A stretch of DNA of 64,000 nt from Prochlorococcus sp. AG-388-F11. Its GTDB lineage: Bacteria; Cyanobacteriota; Cyanobacteriia; PCC-6307; Cyanobiaceae. Both the position numbers and the translations under genes were made by a program. The notes beneath the pieces are model-generated. The model was given only the letters and a program-made list of their open reading frames with translations. It did no database searches and was not told the DNA's origin. Position 1 is the stretch's first letter; each line of letters opens with the position of its first letter. The DNA lies in assembly GCA_003279845.1 (NCBI GenBank), contig QCGP01000003.1, forward strand, positions 1-64,000. Reading direction: 5' to 3'. Below are positions 42,998 to 56,110 of the stretch, piece after piece.

Positions 42998-43807
42998 TTA
43001 AGAAAAACCCTTAATTAAAAATAAAGGGAAAAAATCATTGTTATTAATCTTTTTAAAAACATTTTCTTCATAAACAGCATTTACAAAACATAACCCCTTA
43101 GCTGGAGCAGATTCTTTAACATCTTTTTTCTTTTTGTTTACCCATCTATCTGTAAAAATTTCTGGCGATATTTTTTTTTCTCCAACTAAAACTAGTTGAC
43201 CAATAATTAAACGCACCATTCCATATAAAAAACCTGTAGCTTTAATATCAACAAAAATCAAATCTTCTACTCTTTTGATATCAATATTTTTTATTTTTGT
43301 AATAGAGTTTGTTCTATTACTACCACTTTTCTGAAAAGCAAAAAAATCATGTTCTCCTTGCATTGTCTTGGATGCTTTTAACATTAAAACTTCATCTAAT
43401 ACTTTTTGATATCTATGCCATGACCAATTATTGATGAACAAATTAGGGAATTTACTGTTATTAATGACATATCGATAATGTCTATACATTGCTGAATAGC
43501 ATGCATGCCAACTATCTTTAACCTCTACTGATTCCAAGATCCTAATTGTTGAGGGTAAAATACTATTTAAGACATCAGAATAACTATTTCCTGGAATAAT
43601 ATAATCAACATCAAAGTGTACTACTTGACCTGATGCATGAACCCCAGCATCAGTCCTCCCTGCTGCAAAAGTCTTTACTTTTTTGTGATTTGTAATCTTT
43701 AAGAGAGCTCTGTCTAGAATTTCTTGAACAGTAGTTGCATTTTTTTGTTTTTGCCAACCTGAATAATGAGATCCATCATATTGGACTAATAAAGCTACCC
43801 TTTTCAA
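42998..43807 (-). CDS. truA: tRNA pseudouridine(38-40) synthase TruA
   Basis: VQYDGSHYSGWQKQ, TFAAGRTDAGVHASGQVVHFD, FLYGMVRLIIGQLVLVG. Confidence 0.96.
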   Translation of the reverse strand: MKRVALLVQYDGSHYSGWQKQKNATTVQEILDRALLKITNHKKVKTFAAGRTDAGVHASGQVVHFDVDYIIPGNSYSDVLNSILPSTIRILESVEVKDSWHACYSAMYRHYRYVINNSKFPNLFINNWSWHRYQKVLDEVLMLKASKTMQGEHDFFAFQKSGSNRTNSITKIKNIDIKRVEDLIFVDIKATGFLYGMVRLIIGQLVLVGEKKISPEIFTDRWVNKKKKDVKESAPAKGLCFVNAVYEENVFKKINNNDFFPLFLIKGFS

Positions 43808-43844
43808 AAGTTATATTATGTAAAAAGCCCCTTTATTTAATAAT

Positions 43845-44195
43845 TTAAACAAGCTCAATAATAGCCATCTGGGCGTTATCTCCTTTTCTAGAGACGGTTC
43901 TGACTATACGTGTATAACCACCTTTTCTATCCCCATATCTTTCTTTTGCTTTTTCAAATAATGAATGAACTAATTTCTTATCATAAATATATCCAATAGC
44001 CCTCCTCCTAGAGGCCAAACTTCCATCTTTAGCAAGAGAAATCATTCTTTCGGCTTCGTTTCTTAAAGCTTTAGCTCTAGCTTTTGTTGTTGTTACTCTA
44101 CCTTCTCTTATTAATTGTGTAGTCAAACCCCTTAAAAGTGCTTTCCTCTGGTCAGCAGGTTTACTTAAAAGTGGAATTCTAAGTTGATGTCTCAT
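43845..44195 (-). CDS. rplQ: 50S ribosomal protein L17
   Basis: [52 protein letters not shown]. Confidence 0.98.
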   Translation of the reverse strand: MRHQLRIPLLSKPADQRKALLRGLTTQLIREGRVTTTKARAKALRNEAERMISLAKDGSLASRRRAIGYIYDKKLVHSLFEKAKERYGDRKGGYTRIVRTVSRKGDNAQMAIIELV

Positions 44196-44209
44196 AATCT
44201 TGAAATTTG

Positions 44210-45145
44210 TTAAACGGAGGTTCTGCTTTGTGGGATAGAAATTCCTATGCGCTCTAGAGCTTCAATAACTTCATCTGCAGATTTTGAGCCAAAGTTCTTA
44301 ATTTCAAGAAGATCTTCATAACTAAAACCCATTAAATCCGAAACTGAGTTAACTTGAGCTCTCTTTAGACAATTATATGCTCTAACGGACAAATTTAGTT
44401 CCTCTAGAGGAATTTGAGCTTCAGGAGATGGTTCAGGTTCTTCAGGAATTTCCTCTACCATGGTAACAGTAGCGAGAGGTTGAAAGAGTTCAATTAACTG
44501 GTTTGCAGCTTCAGCAATAGCATCATCTGGACTTGTTGAACCATCTGTTACTACTTCCATTTTTAATCTTTCTCTACCTGTTCCACCTTCTGACACAGCG
44601 GTCTCATCAATCGTAAAGTTGACCCTTTTAACTGGCATAAATACAGCATCTATTTGAAGTAAATCAATTGCAGTTGTCTCTTCATTCTTACGATCAACGG
44701 GTCTATATCCAACTCCTCTTTCAACATGAATTTCTAATTCTAAGTTATGACCCTCCTGAATAGTTGCGATGGGTTTTTCACCATCAACAATTTCTACCTG
44801 AGAGGAAAATTGAATATCATTGGCCTTGACTTCCATTGGACCACTGGCTACTAACCTTCCAATTTCAAGATCTGGATTAGAACTATTAATAGATAGTTGC
44901 TTACAATTGAGAAGAATATCTAATACGTCTTCTCTTACTCCAGGAATAGTTGCATATTCGTGGTTGATGCCTGCTATTCTTACAGCAGTCACTGCACTTC
45001 CTTCAAGTCCTCCCATAAGGACTCTTCTAAGCGAATTACCCAAAGTTGTGGCTTGTCCTCTTTCTAAGGGGCCAATTAAAAAAGTTCCTGTTTGGGAGTG
45101 ATCATTTGCTATTTGATGATCAATTCTGTCAATCTGGTATTGCAA
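44210..45145 (-). CDS. rpoA: DNA-directed RNA polymerase alpha subunit (TTG start)
   Basis: [59 protein letters not shown]; alphaCTD present. Confidence 0.98.
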   Translation of the reverse strand: MQYQIDRIDHQIANDHSQTGTFLIGPLERGQATTLGNSLRRVLMGGLEGSAVTAVRIAGINHEYATIPGVREDVLDILLNCKQLSINSSNPDLEIGRLVASGPMEVKANDIQFSSQVEIVDGEKPIATIQEGHNLELEIHVERGVGYRPVDRKNEETTAIDLLQIDAVFMPVKRVNFTIDETAVSEGGTGRERLKMEVVTDGSTSPDDAIAEAANQLIELFQPLATVTMVEEIPEEPEPSPEAQIPLEELNLSVRAYNCLKRAQVNSVSDLMGFSYEDLLEIKNFGSKSADEVIEALERIGISIPQSRTSV

Positions 45146-45203
45146 AACGGAAAAAAATAAGGTTAAAAGTTTTTTTTGGGGGGGGGTGGAGAATAGTTAA
45201 GAC

Positions 45204-45596
45204 CTAAACGCGTCTCCTTTTAGGTCTTCTACATCCATTATGAGGTAATGGAGTTACATCTCTTATTAGAGTTATTTCTAAACCGGCCACTTGTAAAGCT
45301 CTTATGGCCGTTTCCCTACCTGAGCCTGGCCCTCTAACTAGTACCTCTATTTGTCTCATCCCTTGGTCAAGAGCTCTTCTAGCTGCAGCTTCAGCAGCTG
45401 TTTGAGCAGCAAAAGGTGTACCTTTTCTAGCGCCTTTAAATCCACTGGCACCTGCTGAAGACCAAGAAATTACATGACCAGAAGTGTCAGTAATTGAAAC
45501 GATAGTGTTATTGAATGTGCTTTGAATATGTACCACACCATTAGGTACATTACGTTTGGATTTCTTTGAACCTGTTTTTTTTACTGTAGCTGGCAT
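45204..45596 (-). CDS. rpsK: 30S ribosomal protein S11
   Basis: [53 protein letters not shown]. Confidence 0.98.
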   Translation of the reverse strand: MPATVKKTGSKKSKRNVPNGVVHIQSTFNNTIVSITDTSGHVISWSSAGASGFKGARKGTPFAAQTAAEAAARRALDQGMRQIEVLVRGPGSGRETAIRALQVAGLEITLIRDVTPLPHNGCRRPKRRRV

Positions 45597-45637
45597 GATG
45601 TTTTAATTTATTGAAATTTGTGAATAGTTTTAGTTAG

Positions 45638-46003
45638 TTATTTTTTTCTTCCAGCAACTGTTTTTCTCGAACCCCGTCTTGTTCTTGCGTTAGTTCTAGT
45701 TCTTTGGCCTCTCACTGGAAGACTCATCCTATGTCTTCTTCCACGTACACACCCTATATCTTGTAAACGTTTTAAGGCCATTCCCTCTTTTCTTCTCAAA
45801 TCCCCTTCTAAAGTGAATTCCTCAGTTGCACCTCTAAGCTTTTGCACATCAGAATCTGAAAGATCTTTGACTCGAATATCTGGGTTAACACCCGTATTAG
45901 CAAGAATTAGCTTTGATCTTGTTAAACCAATTCCATATACATAAGTAAGTGCAATTTCAACTCGCTTTTCGCGAGGTATGTCAATTCCTGCAATCCTAGC
46001 CAC
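45638..46003 (-). CDS. rpsM: 30S ribosomal protein S13
   Basis: [34 protein letters not shown]...[24 protein letters not shown]. Confidence 0.98.
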   Translation of the reverse strand: MARIAGIDIPREKRVEIALTYVYGIGLTRSKLILANTGVNPDIRVKDLSDSDVQKLRGATEEFTLEGDLRRKEGMALKRLQDIGCVRGRRHRMSLPVRGQRTRTNARTRRGSRKTVAGRKK

Positions 46004-46044
46004 GTTTTTTGAGTAAGTAAAAGTTTAATTTATAGGGTTTAGAT

Positions 46045-46161
46045 CTAACCCTGACGTTGTTTATTGCGAGGTCTTTTCTTGTTAATAACATAGATCTTAC
46101 CTCTTCTCCTTACGATCTGATCGTCAGGACTAATTTTTTTCACTGAAGATCTGACCTTCAT
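46045..46161 (-). CDS. rpmJ: 50S ribosomal protein L36 (not in supplied ORF track)
   Basis: Reverse strand translates to [38 protein letters not shown] (38 aa), between rpsM and adk. Confidence 0.93.
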   Translation of the reverse strand: MKVRSSVKKISPDDQIVRRRGKIYVINKKRPRNKQRQG

Positions 46162-46206
46162 GGGGTTTTTGCAAATAAAACATTAATATTATATTCTACA
46201 TCATCA

Positions 46207-46755
46207 TCAAGCCATTTTTTGTTTAATATCTGATGAAATTGTTTTTAAATCTCTATCAGCATCAACATATTCTAACAATGAAAGATCCTTAAAATATTGA
46301 ATCAATGGTTCTGTAGTTTTTTTATAAATGTCAACTCTTGTTCTAATAGTCTCTTCAGTATCATCTTTTCTCCCTCTTAAAAGCAAACGCTTAATTAGGA
46401 CTTCTTCTGGAATATCTAAGTAAAAGACTACTTCTAAAGGTTGATTAATTTCAGTTAAAACATCATTTAATGAATTAGCTTGAGATAAAGTTCTTGGATA
46501 GCCATCAAGAATCCAACCTTGATTATCCTTGTCTAAATTCTGCCTTACTATTTTTAATACAAGTTGATCACTAACAAGTTCTCCCCGGTTCATAGTATCC
46601 TTCACCTGTCTACCAAGGGCAGTATCCATTTCAATTTCTTTTCTTAATAATTCACCTGTAGAGAGGTGCAAATAAGCATTTTTACGACTAAGTAATTCCG
46701 CTTGAGTACCTTTTCCTGCTCCTGGGGCTCCTAAAAATAGTAAATGTTTTTTCAT
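46207..46755 (-). CDS. adk: Adenylate kinase
   Basis: [43 protein letters not shown]. Confidence 0.97.
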   Translation of the reverse strand: MKKHLLFLGAPGAGKGTQAELLSRKNAYLHLSTGELLRKEIEMDTALGRQVKDTMNRGELVSDQLVLKIVRQNLDKDNQGWILDGYPRTLSQANSLNDVLTEINQPLEVVFYLDIPEEVLIKRLLLRGRKDDTEETIRTRVDIYKKTTEPLIQYFKDLSLLEYVDADRDLKTISSDIKQKMA

Positions 46756-48074
46756 TAATTGTTAATTAGTCCCTCATATCTTTGAGAAATAACATAAGTT
46801 TGAATTTGCTTAGCAGTATCGATGGCTACACCCACAAGGATAAGTAATGAAGTTGCTCCTAAACCCTGAAAAGTTTGAACATTTGTTGCTCTTTCAACTG
46901 CAGCTGGAATAATAGCTACTGATCCAAGAAATAACCCACCTAATAATGTGAGCCTATTTTGTACCCCTGATAAATAATTTGCTGTATTCGTTCCTGGTCT
47001 TACTCCTGGTATTGCTACTCCGCCTTTCTTTAAATTTGAAGCCACATCAACTGGGTTAATTGTAAGAGATGCATAAAAATAGGAAAATCCCAAAATCAAG
47101 GAAAAGAATGTAAGAGCATACGGCCAGGGATTTGAAGAACCAGGATTTAGACTACTTGCTAATTTGATTAAGACTGGATTACCAGTAACATTTGCAATAG
47201 TTATTGGTAAAAAGATTAAAGCAGATGCAAATATGATAGGCATAACTCCTCCTGCATTTAATTTTAAAGGTAAATAACTTTGCCTTGTAGGAAGTAAAGT
47301 TGAATTTCCTATTTGCCTTTTTGCGCTAACAATAGGAATACGTCTAGCTCCTTCTTGGACAAAAATTATTCCAACAATTGTGAGCAAAAATACCCCAAGT
47401 AAAACCGCTATGCCTAGAACATCTCCTCGATCCCCAGTTTGAGCTTTTTCAATAGTTGAGCTTAGAGCTTTTGGCAAAGTCGAGACAATATTCAAAAAAA
47501 TAACCAATGAGGCCCCTTGGCCTATACCTTTTTCCGTAATAATTTCACTAAACCACATCACCAACATGGAGCCGGTAACTAAGGCAAGAGAGGTTTGTAA
47601 AACAAATGTGGTGTCACTTATGCCTTGAACTGCGTATTGTCTAAGAATCAACGAAAAAATAATACTCTGTAGAAATCCCCATCCCAATGAAACATATCTT
47701 GTTATTTGAGCAATTTTTCTTCTACCAGCTTCTCCCTCATTTTTTTGTAAATCTTCAAGGACAGGCAATGAAGCTGTAAGTAGCTGAATAATAATTGATG
47801 CATTAATAAAAGGAAGTATGCCTAATGCAAATATTCCCAAAGTTGAAATTCCCCCACCAGTAAAAATATCCAAAAAACCAATTAATTGGCCACCTTGATC
47901 TATAAAACTTTTAAACGCAACCCTATCAATACCAGGCATAGGGATATAAATGCCAAGTCTTACTAAAAGGAGAAGACCTAAGGTTGTTAAAACTCTGCTC
48001 CTCAGCTCTTTATTTAAAAATAATTGAGAGAGTATTTCAGAGGCGCTAGGATTTCTACTTTTGTTGACAAACAT
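46755..48074 (-). CDS. secY: Preprotein translocase subunit SecY
   Basis: [34 protein letters not shown], multi-TM; canonical position between rplO and adk. Confidence 0.98.
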   Translation of the reverse strand: MFVNKSRNPSASEILSQLFLNKELRSRVLTTLGLLLLVRLGIYIPMPGIDRVAFKSFIDQGGQLIGFLDIFTGGGISTLGIFALGILPFINASIIIQLLTASLPVLEDLQKNEGEAGRRKIAQITRYVSLGWGFLQSIIFSLILRQYAVQGISDTTFVLQTSLALVTGSMLVMWFSEIITEKGIGQGASLVIFLNIVSTLPKALSSTIEKAQTGDRGDVLGIAVLLGVFLLTIVGIIFVQEGARRIPIVSAKRQIGNSTLLPTRQSYLPLKLNAGGVMPIIFASALIFLPITIANVTGNPVLIKLASSLNPGSSNPWPYALTFFSLILGFSYFYASLTINPVDVASNLKKGGVAIPGVRPGTNTANYLSGVQNRLTLLGGLFLGSVAIIPAAVERATNVQTFQGLGATSLLILVGVAIDTAKQIQTYVISQRYEGLINN

Positions 48075-48107
48075 TTTGAAGATTCACTAAATTTTCAAGT
48101 AAATTTA

Positions 48108-48572
48108 TTAATTTTTTATAAGCTCGCAAGATCCACCTGCATCCTCAATTTTTTGTTTTGCAACTCTAGTAAATGCATGAGCCTGAACCTTCAACTTTAC
48201 ATTTACTTCCCCATTACCAAGGACTTTTAAAGGAAATTTTGGCTTAAAGATTAAACCCTTCTTAACAAGAGAGTCTATGTTGACAGTGTCGTTATCTTTG
48301 AAATCGTTTAATTTAGCTAAATTAATTATAGAAAATTTCTTTTGATTAATAATTTCAAAATGCTTTAGTTTTGGAACTCTCCTATACAAAGGCATTTGTC
48401 CACCTTCAAAACCAGGACGTGTGGGTCTTCCAGAACGTGACTTTTGTCCTCTCATTCCAAAACCACATGAAGCACCTTGCCCAGCAGCAATACCTCTGCC
48501 CTTTCTTAATTTTTTCTTTCTAGAACCAGAGTTTGATTTAAGAGTATTCAATGTTGAAGTCATAATTTTCAA
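48108..48572 (-). CDS. rplO: 50S ribosomal protein L15
   Basis: [50 protein letters not shown]. Confidence 0.98.
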   Translation of the reverse strand: MKIMTSTLNTLKSNSGSRKKKLRKGRGIAAGQGASCGFGMRGQKSRSGRPTRPGFEGGQMPLYRRVPKLKHFEIINQKKFSIINLAKLNDFKDNDTVNIDSLVKKGLIFKPKFPLKVLGNGEVNVKLKVQAHAFTRVAKQKIEDAGGSCELIKN

Positions 48573-49192
48573 GAGTAGAGCTGTTCAAGTGAGATACCTC
48601 TCTCCCTTGAAGCAGATTTATGTGTTCTTAATTGAGAAAGAGCTACCATAGCTGCTCTTGCATTATTTAAAGGTGTTTTACTTCCTAGTCTTTTTGCAAG
48701 GACATTTTTTATACCCGCTAATTCTAACACTGTTCTAATTGAACCCCCAGCAATTACACCTGTACCTGGAGCGGCTGGTCTAATAAGTACATTGGCAGCA
48801 CCATCTCTACCTTTAGATAAAGTGGGTATTGAATTATTTGGAGTTAAAGGAACCCTAACAAGATTTTTTTTGCCATCTGATACTCCTTTTCTAACCGCAC
48901 CTATAACATCTCCCGCTTTGCCAACTCCTACTCCCACCTGACCTTTTTCATTACCAACAACAACAATCGCCCTAAAACTCATTTTCTTTCCACCTTTAAC
49001 AGTTTTAGATACACGTCGTATTTGAACAACTCTTTCTTGCCAATCAGAATCTCTTTCTAAATTTTTTGAATCACCTCTTCTACTTCTTTTTCGATCACTA
49101 TTGCGATTATTCTTTTTTTGTTCGCTGGGCTTAGAACCAGGGACCTTATCAATCTTAGATTGAGTTTCTTGTTTTGTTGGAGTGTCAGTCAT
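48569..49192 (-). CDS. rpsE: 30S ribosomal protein S5
   Basis: [53 protein letters not shown]. Confidence 0.98.
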   Translation of the reverse strand: MTDTPTKQETQSKIDKVPGSKPSEQKKNNRNSDRKRSRRGDSKNLERDSDWQERVVQIRRVSKTVKGGKKMSFRAIVVVGNEKGQVGVGVGKAGDVIGAVRKGVSDGKKNLVRVPLTPNNSIPTLSKGRDGAANVLIRPAAPGTGVIAGGSIRTVLELAGIKNVLAKRLGSKTPLNNARAAMVALSQLRTHKSASRERGISLEQLYS

Positions 49193-49208
49193 AGTAAAAA
49201 ATTAAAAG

Positions 49209-49577
49209 TTAGAATTCTAGGCCAGCTTCTCGAGCAGCATCCGCGAGGGCCTTAACTCTACCGTGATACAAATTTCCTCCACGGTCAAAAATTACTTGCT
49301 TAATACCTTGTTTAATTGCTCTTTTAGCTAATAATTTTCCAACAATGGAAGAGGAATTGCAATTAGGGGATAATTTCTCTGATTTTTCTCTAAGTTCCTT
49401 ATCAACAGTAGATGCCGAACAAATAGTTTTTTGAGTACTATCATCTATAACCTGAGCATAAATATGGTTATTAGATCGAAAAACAGACAATCTTGGACGA
49501 GTTTCACTTCCCACTAAGAATCTTCTTAATCTTCTGTGTCTTTTTTGAGTTTGTGATTTCCTTGAAAGTTTAGTCAT
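49209..49577 (-). CDS. rplR: 50S ribosomal protein L18
   Basis: [31 protein letters not shown]...[26 protein letters not shown]. Confidence 0.98.
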   Translation of the reverse strand: MTKLSRKSQTQKRHRRLRRFLVGSETRPRLSVFRSNNHIYAQVIDDSTQKTICSASTVDKELREKSEKLSPNCNSSSIVGKLLAKRAIKQGIKQVIFDRGGNLYHGRVKALADAAREAGLEF

Positions 49578-49594
49578 TTTTTTAGATGGAATTA

Positions 49595-50131
49595 TTATTT
49601 GCCAGATTTACCAGCTTTTCTGAGAATTTTCTCATCATGGTATTTAATTCCTTTTCCTTTATATGGTTCTGGAGGTCTAATTGATCTGATTTTTGCTGCT
49701 TCATTGCCAACAACTTCCTTATCAATTCCAGATACGGTAACGTTTGTATTACTCTCAACTTTGTATGTTATACCATCAGGGGGGATCATTTCTACAGGAT
49801 GGCTATATCCTGCACTTACAATTAGATTTTTACCTTTTACTTGTGCTCTTGAGCCAACCCCAACAATTTCAAGTTTTTTTGAAAAACCTTGAGTAACACC
49901 TTCAACCATATTAGCGATTAAAGCTCTACATAAACCATGCCTTTGCCTTGAATATATTTTGGTTGTTGTAGGACTTACAACAACACTATTATCTTTTTTA
50001 TCAAAACTAACTCCCTCAGGCATTAAGCGTTTTAATTCACCCTTAGGGCCTTTAACAGTAACTGTTAATCCATCAAAATCTACTGTAACTTTATCTGGAA
50101 TCAGTACTGGTGTTTTTCCAATTCGTGACAT
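49595..50131 (-). CDS. rplF: 50S ribosomal protein L6
   Basis: [33 protein letters not shown]...[27 protein letters not shown]. Confidence 0.98.
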   Translation of the reverse strand: MSRIGKTPVLIPDKVTVDFDGLTVTVKGPKGELKRLMPEGVSFDKKDNSVVVSPTTTKIYSRQRHGLCRALIANMVEGVTQGFSKKLEIVGVGSRAQVKGKNLIVSAGYSHPVEMIPPDGITYKVESNTNVTVSGIDKEVVGNEAAKIRSIRPPEPYKGKGIKYHDEKILRKAGKSGK

Positions 50132-50143
50132 AATTAATTCTCC

Positions 50144-50545
50144 TTAATAAACATAGCAAAGGACTTCGCCGCCTATACCTTGCTTCCTAGCATCTCGATC
50201 ACTCATAACACCTTTAGAAGTAGAGATGATAGCAACTCCAAGGCCTCCAAGAACTTTTGGTAAGGCTCTGGTATTTTTATAAATTCTCAAACCAGGTTTG
50301 CTAACTCTTTGCATAGATCTGATGGTTGGAAATTTATTTTTACCACTATATTTGAGACCAAGTGTTATTTGTGATTCATACCCTTCACCTTCCTCATTAA
50401 TATCAGAAATGAAGCCCTCTTTTTGAAGAACTTTTGCGATACTTAGAGACATTTTTGAAGCTGGAATTGTTGTTGTTGTATGCTTTTTTTGACTCGCATT
50501 TCTTATTCGAGTAAGCATATCTGAAATAGGATCGTGATTTGACAT
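50144..50545 (-). CDS. rpsH: 30S ribosomal protein S8
   Basis: [36 protein letters not shown]...[26 protein letters not shown]. Confidence 0.98.
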   Translation of the reverse strand: MSNHDPISDMLTRIRNASQKKHTTTTIPASKMSLSIAKVLQKEGFISDINEEGEGYESQITLGLKYSGKNKFPTIRSMQRVSKPGLRIYKNTRALPKVLGGLGVAIISTSKGVMSDRDARKQGIGGEVLCYVY

Positions 50546-50554
50546 AGTTTTAAT

Positions 50555-51094
50555 TTAATTCTTACTAAAAGGCATACCTAACTCCTGCAAGAGAGCTTTA
50601 CCTTCTTGATCTGATTTTGCACTAGTGACAATAGTTATATCCATACCTCTTATTGAATCTATTTTGTCAAAAGAGATTTCAGGAAAGATCAATTGCTCTT
50701 TTACTCCAACAGTATAATTCCCTCTACCATCAAAACTTTTTGGATTAACTCCTCTAAAGTCTCTAATTCTAGGCAAAGCTAGATTTATAAATCTTTCTAA
50801 AAAAGAATACATCCTGTCTCCTCGCAAAGTTACAGTACATCCAATCGGCATACCTTCACGAATTTTAAAACCCGCGATAGCTTTTTTAGCCCTAGTTACT
50901 AAAGCCTTCTGTCCTGTAATTGTTGCCATTTCGTTTAAAGAGGCTTCTAGAGCTTTTGAATTGGAAGCGGCTTCACCAAGACCTCTGTTGACGTTGACTT
51001 TGACAACTTTAGGTACTTGATGAATATTTTTAAGACCAAGATCCTTTAAAAGTTTTGGTCTAATTGATTCTTTGTAGCGATTTTTTAGAGTCAT
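50555..51094 (-). CDS. rplE: 50S ribosomal protein L5
   Basis: [63 protein letters not shown]. Confidence 0.98.
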   Translation of the reverse strand: MTLKNRYKESIRPKLLKDLGLKNIHQVPKVVKVNVNRGLGEAASNSKALEASLNEMATITGQKALVTRAKKAIAGFKIREGMPIGCTVTLRGDRMYSFLERFINLALPRIRDFRGVNPKSFDGRGNYTVGVKEQLIFPEISFDKIDSIRGMDITIVTSAKSDQEGKALLQELGMPFSKN

Positions 51095-51168
51095 AATTTT
51101 TTGTTAATTCTGGTCTTTGTCAGAATTGATAAATTAGAAAAGATTTAAATCTGATTTCTGATGAAAAA

Positions 51169-51525
51169 TTAATCAATTACTTCACCAGTTTTCTTTAATC
51201 TCCTTTTCTTAACACCTTCTTTATCAATAAAGTATTCAATCTTACTTGTAAGATTTTTATCCTTTGAGAAGAACATCACATTTGATGCATGTAAAGAGGC
51301 TTCTTCTGTCAGTATTCTTCCTGTTTCTCCTTCCTGGGTTGGCTTTACATGTTTAGTCCTAAGGTTTACTCCTTTTACTACTACTCTATTTTCAAGAGGG
51401 ATAGTTTTTAAAACCTCGCCAGTTTTACCTTTTTCCTTCCCGTTAATTACTTTTACTAAATCTCCAGTTTTAATTCTCATTTTTATTCTTTGAAGATTTT
51501 TCTTTTGTTTTAATGAATCCAACAT
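51169..51525 (-). CDS. rplX: 50S ribosomal protein L24
   Basis: [56 protein letters not shown]; true start may be the internal Met16. Confidence 0.97.
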   Translation of the reverse strand: MLDSLKQKKNLQRIKMRIKTGDLVKVINGKEKGKTGEVLKTIPLENRVVVKGVNLRTKHVKPTQEGETGRILTEEASLHASNVMFFSKDKNLTSKIEYFIDKEGVKKRRLKKTGEVID

Positions 51526-51891
51526 TTAAATTACCTCCGGAGCAAGAGAAACAATCTTAGTGTAATTTTTATCCCGAAGTTCTCTAGCTACAGGGCCAAA
51601 AACTCTAGTGCCTTTTGGATTTTTATCTTCATTAATCAAAACAGCGGCATTATCATCAAATCTGATTGAATTGCCAGTATTTCTTCGTAATGTTGCTTTA
51701 GTTCTAACGATAACGGCTTTAACAACTTCAGACTTCTTAACACCCATATTTGGAAGTGCATCTTTTACCGTTGCTACAATTACATCGCCAACATGAGCAT
51801 ATCTTCTATTAGATCCTAAAACCCTAATACACTGGAGTCTTTTAGCACCGCTATTATCAGCGACTGTTAAATAAGTTTCTTGTTGAATCAT
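51526..51891 (-). CDS. rplN: 50S ribosomal protein L14
   Basis: [48 protein letters not shown]. Confidence 0.98.
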
Positions 51892-52154
51892 TTTTTAACC
51901 TCCTTGGTTTGACTTGTTTTATTAAGGATCTCTTCAATTGCCCATCTTTTTTGAGCACTAAGCGGTCTTGTTTCTCTAATCTTAACTCGATCACCCAAAA
52001 CACATGTATTTTCAGGATCATGTGCCTTATATCTTGTGGTTCTACTTACAATTTTTTTATAAGTGGGATGTGGATATCTGTTAATCACAGCAACAACAAC
52101 AGTTTTATCCATCTTGTCGCTGACAACAATACCAATTCTTTCTTTGAGTGCCAT
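51888..52154 (-). CDS. rpsQ: 30S ribosomal protein S17
   Basis: [62 protein letters not shown]. Confidence 0.98.
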
Positions 52155-52163
52155 AACTAATAA

Positions 52164-52382
52164 TTAATCCGAAGTTGTTTGAGAAGCAGATTGACTCTTA
52201 CTAAGAGTTAGTAATTGTGCCACTTGTCTCTTAATGATTTTAAATTTATGAGTTTCATTGAGCTGTCTAGTAGCTTGCTTGAATCTTAAATCAAAAAGAT
52301 CTTTTCTTAGTTGGCCAATCTTTTCAGTAATTTGAGAAGAATTTAATTTTTTAAATTCTTTAAGTGACTCTGAGTTTTTCAT
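52164..52382 (-). CDS. rpmC: 50S ribosomal protein L29
   Basis: [52 protein letters not shown]. Confidence 0.97.
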   Translation of the reverse strand: MKNSESLKEFKKLNSSQITEKIGQLRKDLFDLRFKQATRQLNETHKFKIIKRQVAQLLTLSKSQSASQTTSD

Positions 52383-52861
52383 TTTTTAACCTCCTCTTTG
52401 GATTCGTTATTATTTTTTGTCTCTTTATGGGGGGAAGTTTCTAGATTTTTATCAGTAGAGATAAATTTTGTTTTCACAGGAAGTTTATATTGAGCTAGAC
52501 GCATAGCTTCTTTTGCGATTTCCTCTGTGATGTCCTCTCCACCCATTTCAAAAAGAATTCTTCCTGGTTTTACAACTGCAACCCAAAATTCGGGATTACC
52601 TTTACCAGAACCCATTCGAGTTTCAGCAGGTCTCATGGTGACAGGTTTGTCAGGAAATATTCTTATCCAGATTTGACCTCCCCGTTTAATATATCTCGTC
52701 ATAGCTCGTCTACTTGCCTCAATCTGACGAGCAGTTACCCAACCACAATCTTGAGCTTGTAGGGCAAATTGACCGAAAGCGATGGTATTACCTTTAGAGG
52801 CTACCCCCCTCATTCTTCCTCTGTGTTGTTTACGAAATTTAGTGCGTTTTGGGCTAAGCAT
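52379..52861 (-). CDS. rplP: 50S ribosomal protein L16
   Basis: [75 protein letters not shown]. Confidence 0.98.
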   Translation of the reverse strand: MLSPKRTKFRKQHRGRMRGVASKGNTIAFGQFALQAQDCGWVTARQIEASRRAMTRYIKRGGQIWIRIFPDKPVTMRPAETRMGSGKGNPEFWVAVVKPGRILFEMGGEDITEEIAKEAMRLAQYKLPVKTKFISTDKNLETSPHKETKNNNESKEEVKK

Positions 52862-52872
52862 TTTTATACCTC

Positions 52873-53604
52873 CTATGAATTCTCATTTGAACGATCCTCA
52901 AATTGCTGAGGTCTTCTACCAGCTTTCCTATTAGGACTAGCTCCCACAGGAATAGTTTGTTCTTCTTTAGGAAGAACTTCACCTTTAAAAACCCAAACTT
53001 TAATGCCTAGGACACCATATGTTGTATTAGCTTCGCGTGTTGCATAGTCAATTTCAGCTCTCAAAGTATGTAAAGGAACTCTACCCTCTCTAGTCCATTC
53101 AGTTCTAGCAATTTCAGCGCCATTCAACCTGCCACCAACTTGTATTTTTAGACCTAAGACTCCAGCCCTTTGAGCTCTTTGTAAGGCCATTCTTATAGTT
53201 CTTCTAAAAGCGACTCTTTTTTCAAGTTGTTGAGCAATATATTCAGCGAGTAAAAAAGCATCTGCGTCAACTCGCTCAACTTCAACTACATTTATCCTAA
53301 CCTGCCTTGTTCTATCTCCTATAGTTTTTTGGATTCCAGATCTTAATTCCTCAATACCACTTCCTTGTCTTCCGACTATAACTCCTGGTCTTGCTGTTTT
53401 TAACTCAAGTTCCAGTTGATCAGCTTTTCTTGCTATTAATACATCACTAATTCCAGCAGCACCATATTTTTTCTGTATGAAAGTACGAATTTTAAAATCT
53501 TCTTGGAGAAGAATGGGATATGTCTTTGAAGTGGCAAACCATTTGGAGCGATGCTCTTGTGTAATACCTAATCTTAGTCCAGAAGGATGAATTTTATGTC
53601 CCAT
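52873..53604 (-). CDS. rpsC: 30S ribosomal protein S3
   Basis: [24 protein letters not shown]...[20 protein letters not shown]. Confidence 0.98.
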   Translation of the reverse strand: MGHKIHPSGLRLGITQEHRSKWFATSKTYPILLQEDFKIRTFIQKKYGAAGISDVLIARKADQLELELKTARPGVIVGRQGSGIEELRSGIQKTIGDRTRQVRINVVEVERVDADAFLLAEYIAQQLEKRVAFRRTIRMALQRAQRAGVLGLKIQVGGRLNGAEIARTEWTREGRVPLHTLRAEIDYATREANTTYGVLGIKVWVFKGEVLPKEEQTIPVGASPNRKAGRRPQQFEDRSNENS

Positions 53605-53990
53605 TAGTTTTGTACCTCCGCATTAGTTTGAGTAGGAGCAGATTCAACAGAAATACTTATATGGCAAGTCTGTTTTTTGATAGAAAAGGCTCTACCTTGA
53701 GCTCTAGGTCTATACCTCTTCATTACAGGGCCGTTATTAGCCCAAGCAGAGGAAATAACTAAGGTGGAGGGATCCATACCAAGATTATGCTCTGCATTAG
53801 CAACTGCTGATCGTAGCACTTTAGTAATAGGGTCAGTGGATCTGTAAGGCATAAATTCCAACATAATCAATGCATCTCTATATGAACGACCCCTGATTTG
53901 ATCCAAAACTCTTCTTACTTTAGAGGCTGATCCGCGAACATAATTTCCATGAGCAATAGCTGTCTTTGTAATTTCAGGCGTTTTTGTCAT
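53604..53990 (-). CDS. rplV: 50S ribosomal protein L22
   Basis: [57 protein letters not shown]. Confidence 0.98.
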   Translation of the reverse strand: MTKTPEITKTAIAHGNYVRGSASKVRRVLDQIRGRSYRDALIMLEFMPYRSTDPITKVLRSAVANAEHNLGMDPSTLVISSAWANNGPVMKRYRPRAQGRAFSIKKQTCHISISVESAPTQTNAEVQN

Positions 53991-54265
53991 GATTTTGCTC
54001 CTTTCTTATCTCTTATATGACCACGATAAGTTCGTGTAGGGGCAAACTCACCAAGTTTATGACCGATCATTTGTTCGGTTATAAATACAGGTATATGAGT
54101 CTTACCATTATGTACCGCGATTGTGTGACCAATCATTAAAGGTAAAATTGTAGAGGCTCTGGACCAAGTTTTAATAACAGACTTGTCATTATCAGTGTTT
54201 TGTTTTTCTACCTTTTTGAGCAAGCTATCTGCTATAAAAGGTCCTTTTTTAAGTGATCGTCCCAT
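53987..54265 (-). CDS. rpsS: 30S ribosomal protein S19
   Basis: [20 protein letters not shown]...[53 protein letters not shown]. Confidence 0.98.
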   Translation of the reverse strand: MGRSLKKGPFIADSLLKKVEKQNTDNDKSVIKTWSRASTILPLMIGHTIAVHNGKTHIPVFITEQMIGHKLGEFAPTRTYRGHIRDKKGAKS

Positions 54266-54302
54266 GTTTATAAAATAAAAATTAAAGTAATAAATGAAGT
54301 AA

Positions 54303-55166
54303 TCAAGAATCTCTTCCTCCCCTACTCCTCTTAGAAACGCGACGACGTCTTCGAACTACTAATTTATTGCTTGGTTTGTTCTTTTTACGTGTCTTTAACC
54401 CAAGAGCTGGTTTACCCCATGGAGTTACAGGGCCTGCTCGACCAACTGGTGCTTTTCCCTCTCCTCCACCATGTGGATGATCACATGGGTTCATTACACT
54501 TCCTCTTACTTGAGGCCTTCTTCCAAGCCATCTTCTTCTTCCTGCTTTACCTAAGCTAGTATTTCTTATTTCTGAATTACCAACCTCTCCAAGAGTTGCA
54601 TAACATTCTTTTCTGACAAGTCTTACCTCAGTAGATGGAAGTTTTAAAGCAACATAATCTCCCTCTTTAGCCATAACTTGAGCACTAGATCCTGCAGACC
54701 TAACCATCTGAGCACCTCTACCTGCATATAACTCAACACAATGAACACTAGATCCTAAGGGCATAACTGAAAGCGGCATTGCATTGCCATCTTCAATTGG
54801 GACACTCTCTCCAGAAATAACATTTTGACCGACTTTTACTCCAGCAGGAGCGATAATATATCTTTTCTCACCATCTTCGTAAAATAAAAGTGCAAGCCTT
54901 GCATTTCTATGAGGATCGTAGTGGATAGCTGCAACCTTAGCATTAATGTTTCTTTTATCTCTTCTAAAGTCGACTAATCTATATTGCCTTTTGTGACCAC
55001 CTCCACGATGACGGCAAGTAATCACTCCACGATTATTCCTGCCTTTAACTCTATGTTTTGAAACTACTAGTGATCTCTCAGGTTTTGCACTTGTAATTTC
55101 ACTAAAATCAGTAACTACTCTTTGTCTAGTGCCAGGTGTATAAGGTTTAAATTTTCGAATTGCCAT
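54303..55166 (-). CDS. rplB: 50S ribosomal protein L2
   Basis: [25 protein letters not shown]...[35 protein letters not shown]. Confidence 0.99.
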   Translation of the reverse strand: MAIRKFKPYTPGTRQRVVTDFSEITSAKPERSLVVSKHRVKGRNNRGVITCRHRGGGHKRQYRLVDFRRDKRNINAKVAAIHYDPHRNARLALLFYEDGEKRYIIAPAGVKVGQNVISGESVPIEDGNAMPLSVMPLGSSVHCVELYAGRGAQMVRSAGSSAQVMAKEGDYVALKLPSTEVRLVRKECYATLGEVGNSEIRNTSLGKAGRRRWLGRRPQVRGSVMNPCDHPHGGGEGKAPVGRAGPVTPWGKPALGLKTRKKNKPSNKLVVRRRRRVSKRSRGGRDS

Positions 55167-55178
55167 GATTAAAACTCC

Positions 55179-55481
55179 TTAAGATTCTGGAAATAGTTGG
55201 ATTTTGTCTCCTTCAGCAAGACGTACAATTGCCTTCTTGAACTGAGAACGTTTACCGGAAAATTTTCCGACTCTTCTAGTTCTCCTAGGAGGATTCATAG
55301 TGTTTACCCCTATGACTTTAACACTGAACAAGGCTTCAACAGCAGCCTTTATTTGAGGCTTAGCTGCTCTATGATCCACTTCAAAAGTATATTGATTAAG
55401 ATCTAGTGCGTTTGTAGCTTTCTCAGTAATAACTGGCTTTCGTATTACATCAGCTAAACGAGAATCAAACATTTTGCTCAT
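55179..55481 (-). CDS. rplW: 50S ribosomal protein L23
   Basis: [65 protein letters not shown]. Confidence 0.98.
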   Translation of the reverse strand: MSKMFDSRLADVIRKPVITEKATNALDLNQYTFEVDHRAAKPQIKAAVEALFSVKVIGVNTMNPPRRTRRVGKFSGKRSQFKKAIVRLAEGDKIQLFPES

Positions 55482-56110
55482 GATGCATAAACCTCCTGAA
55501 TTTTAATTATTGCTGATTGGCCTATAACCAACTTATTAGCATTGAGAATATCAAATACATTCAATTGATCTGCAGCTATTAATTTTACTTTTTCGATATT
55601 ATTTATGGATTTTTTTATCACTTCGGAGGGACTATCAAGAATAACTAAAACTTTTTCGGTTTTTTGTATTCCTAATCTAGCAAGGCCATTAATGATATCA
55701 CTTGTTTTAGGCTGCTTTAGGGTAGATCCAAAATCTTCAACAGCTTTCATATCAGATACTCTGGACATGAGAGCTGTTCTAAGAGCTAATCTACGCTCCT
55801 TACGATTCATATTAAGATTGTAAGAACGTGGCTTCGGTCCAAAAATAATACCGCCACCAGGTCTTAAAGGAGTTCTTATGGAACCTTGACGAGCTCTTCC
55901 TGTCCCTTTCTGTTTGTATGGCTTTCTTCCACCACCTCGTACTTCAGATCTTGTCAATGTTGATGCAGTCCCTTGTCTTTTGTTTGCTAATTGCCTAAGG
56001 ACTGCTCTGTGAATTAAGTCTGAAGAAGAAGTTTCTTTAGCAACCGCTAAGTCAAGTGACACTTTGCCTGATTTTTTACCATCCCACTTAAGAGTTTCGA
56101 GTGTTGTCAT
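55478..56110 (-). CDS. rplD: 50S ribosomal protein L4
   Basis: [53 protein letters not shown]. Confidence 0.98.
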   Translation of the reverse strand: MTTLETLKWDGKKSGKVSLDLAVAKETSSSDLIHRAVLRQLANKRQGTASTLTRSEVRGGGRKPYKQKGTGRARQGSIRTPLRPGGGIIFGPKPRSYNLNMNRKERRLALRTALMSRVSDMKAVEDFGSTLKQPKTSDIINGLARLGIQKTEKVLVILDSPSEVIKKSINNIEKVKLIAADQLNVFDILNANKLVIGQSAIIKIQEVYAS

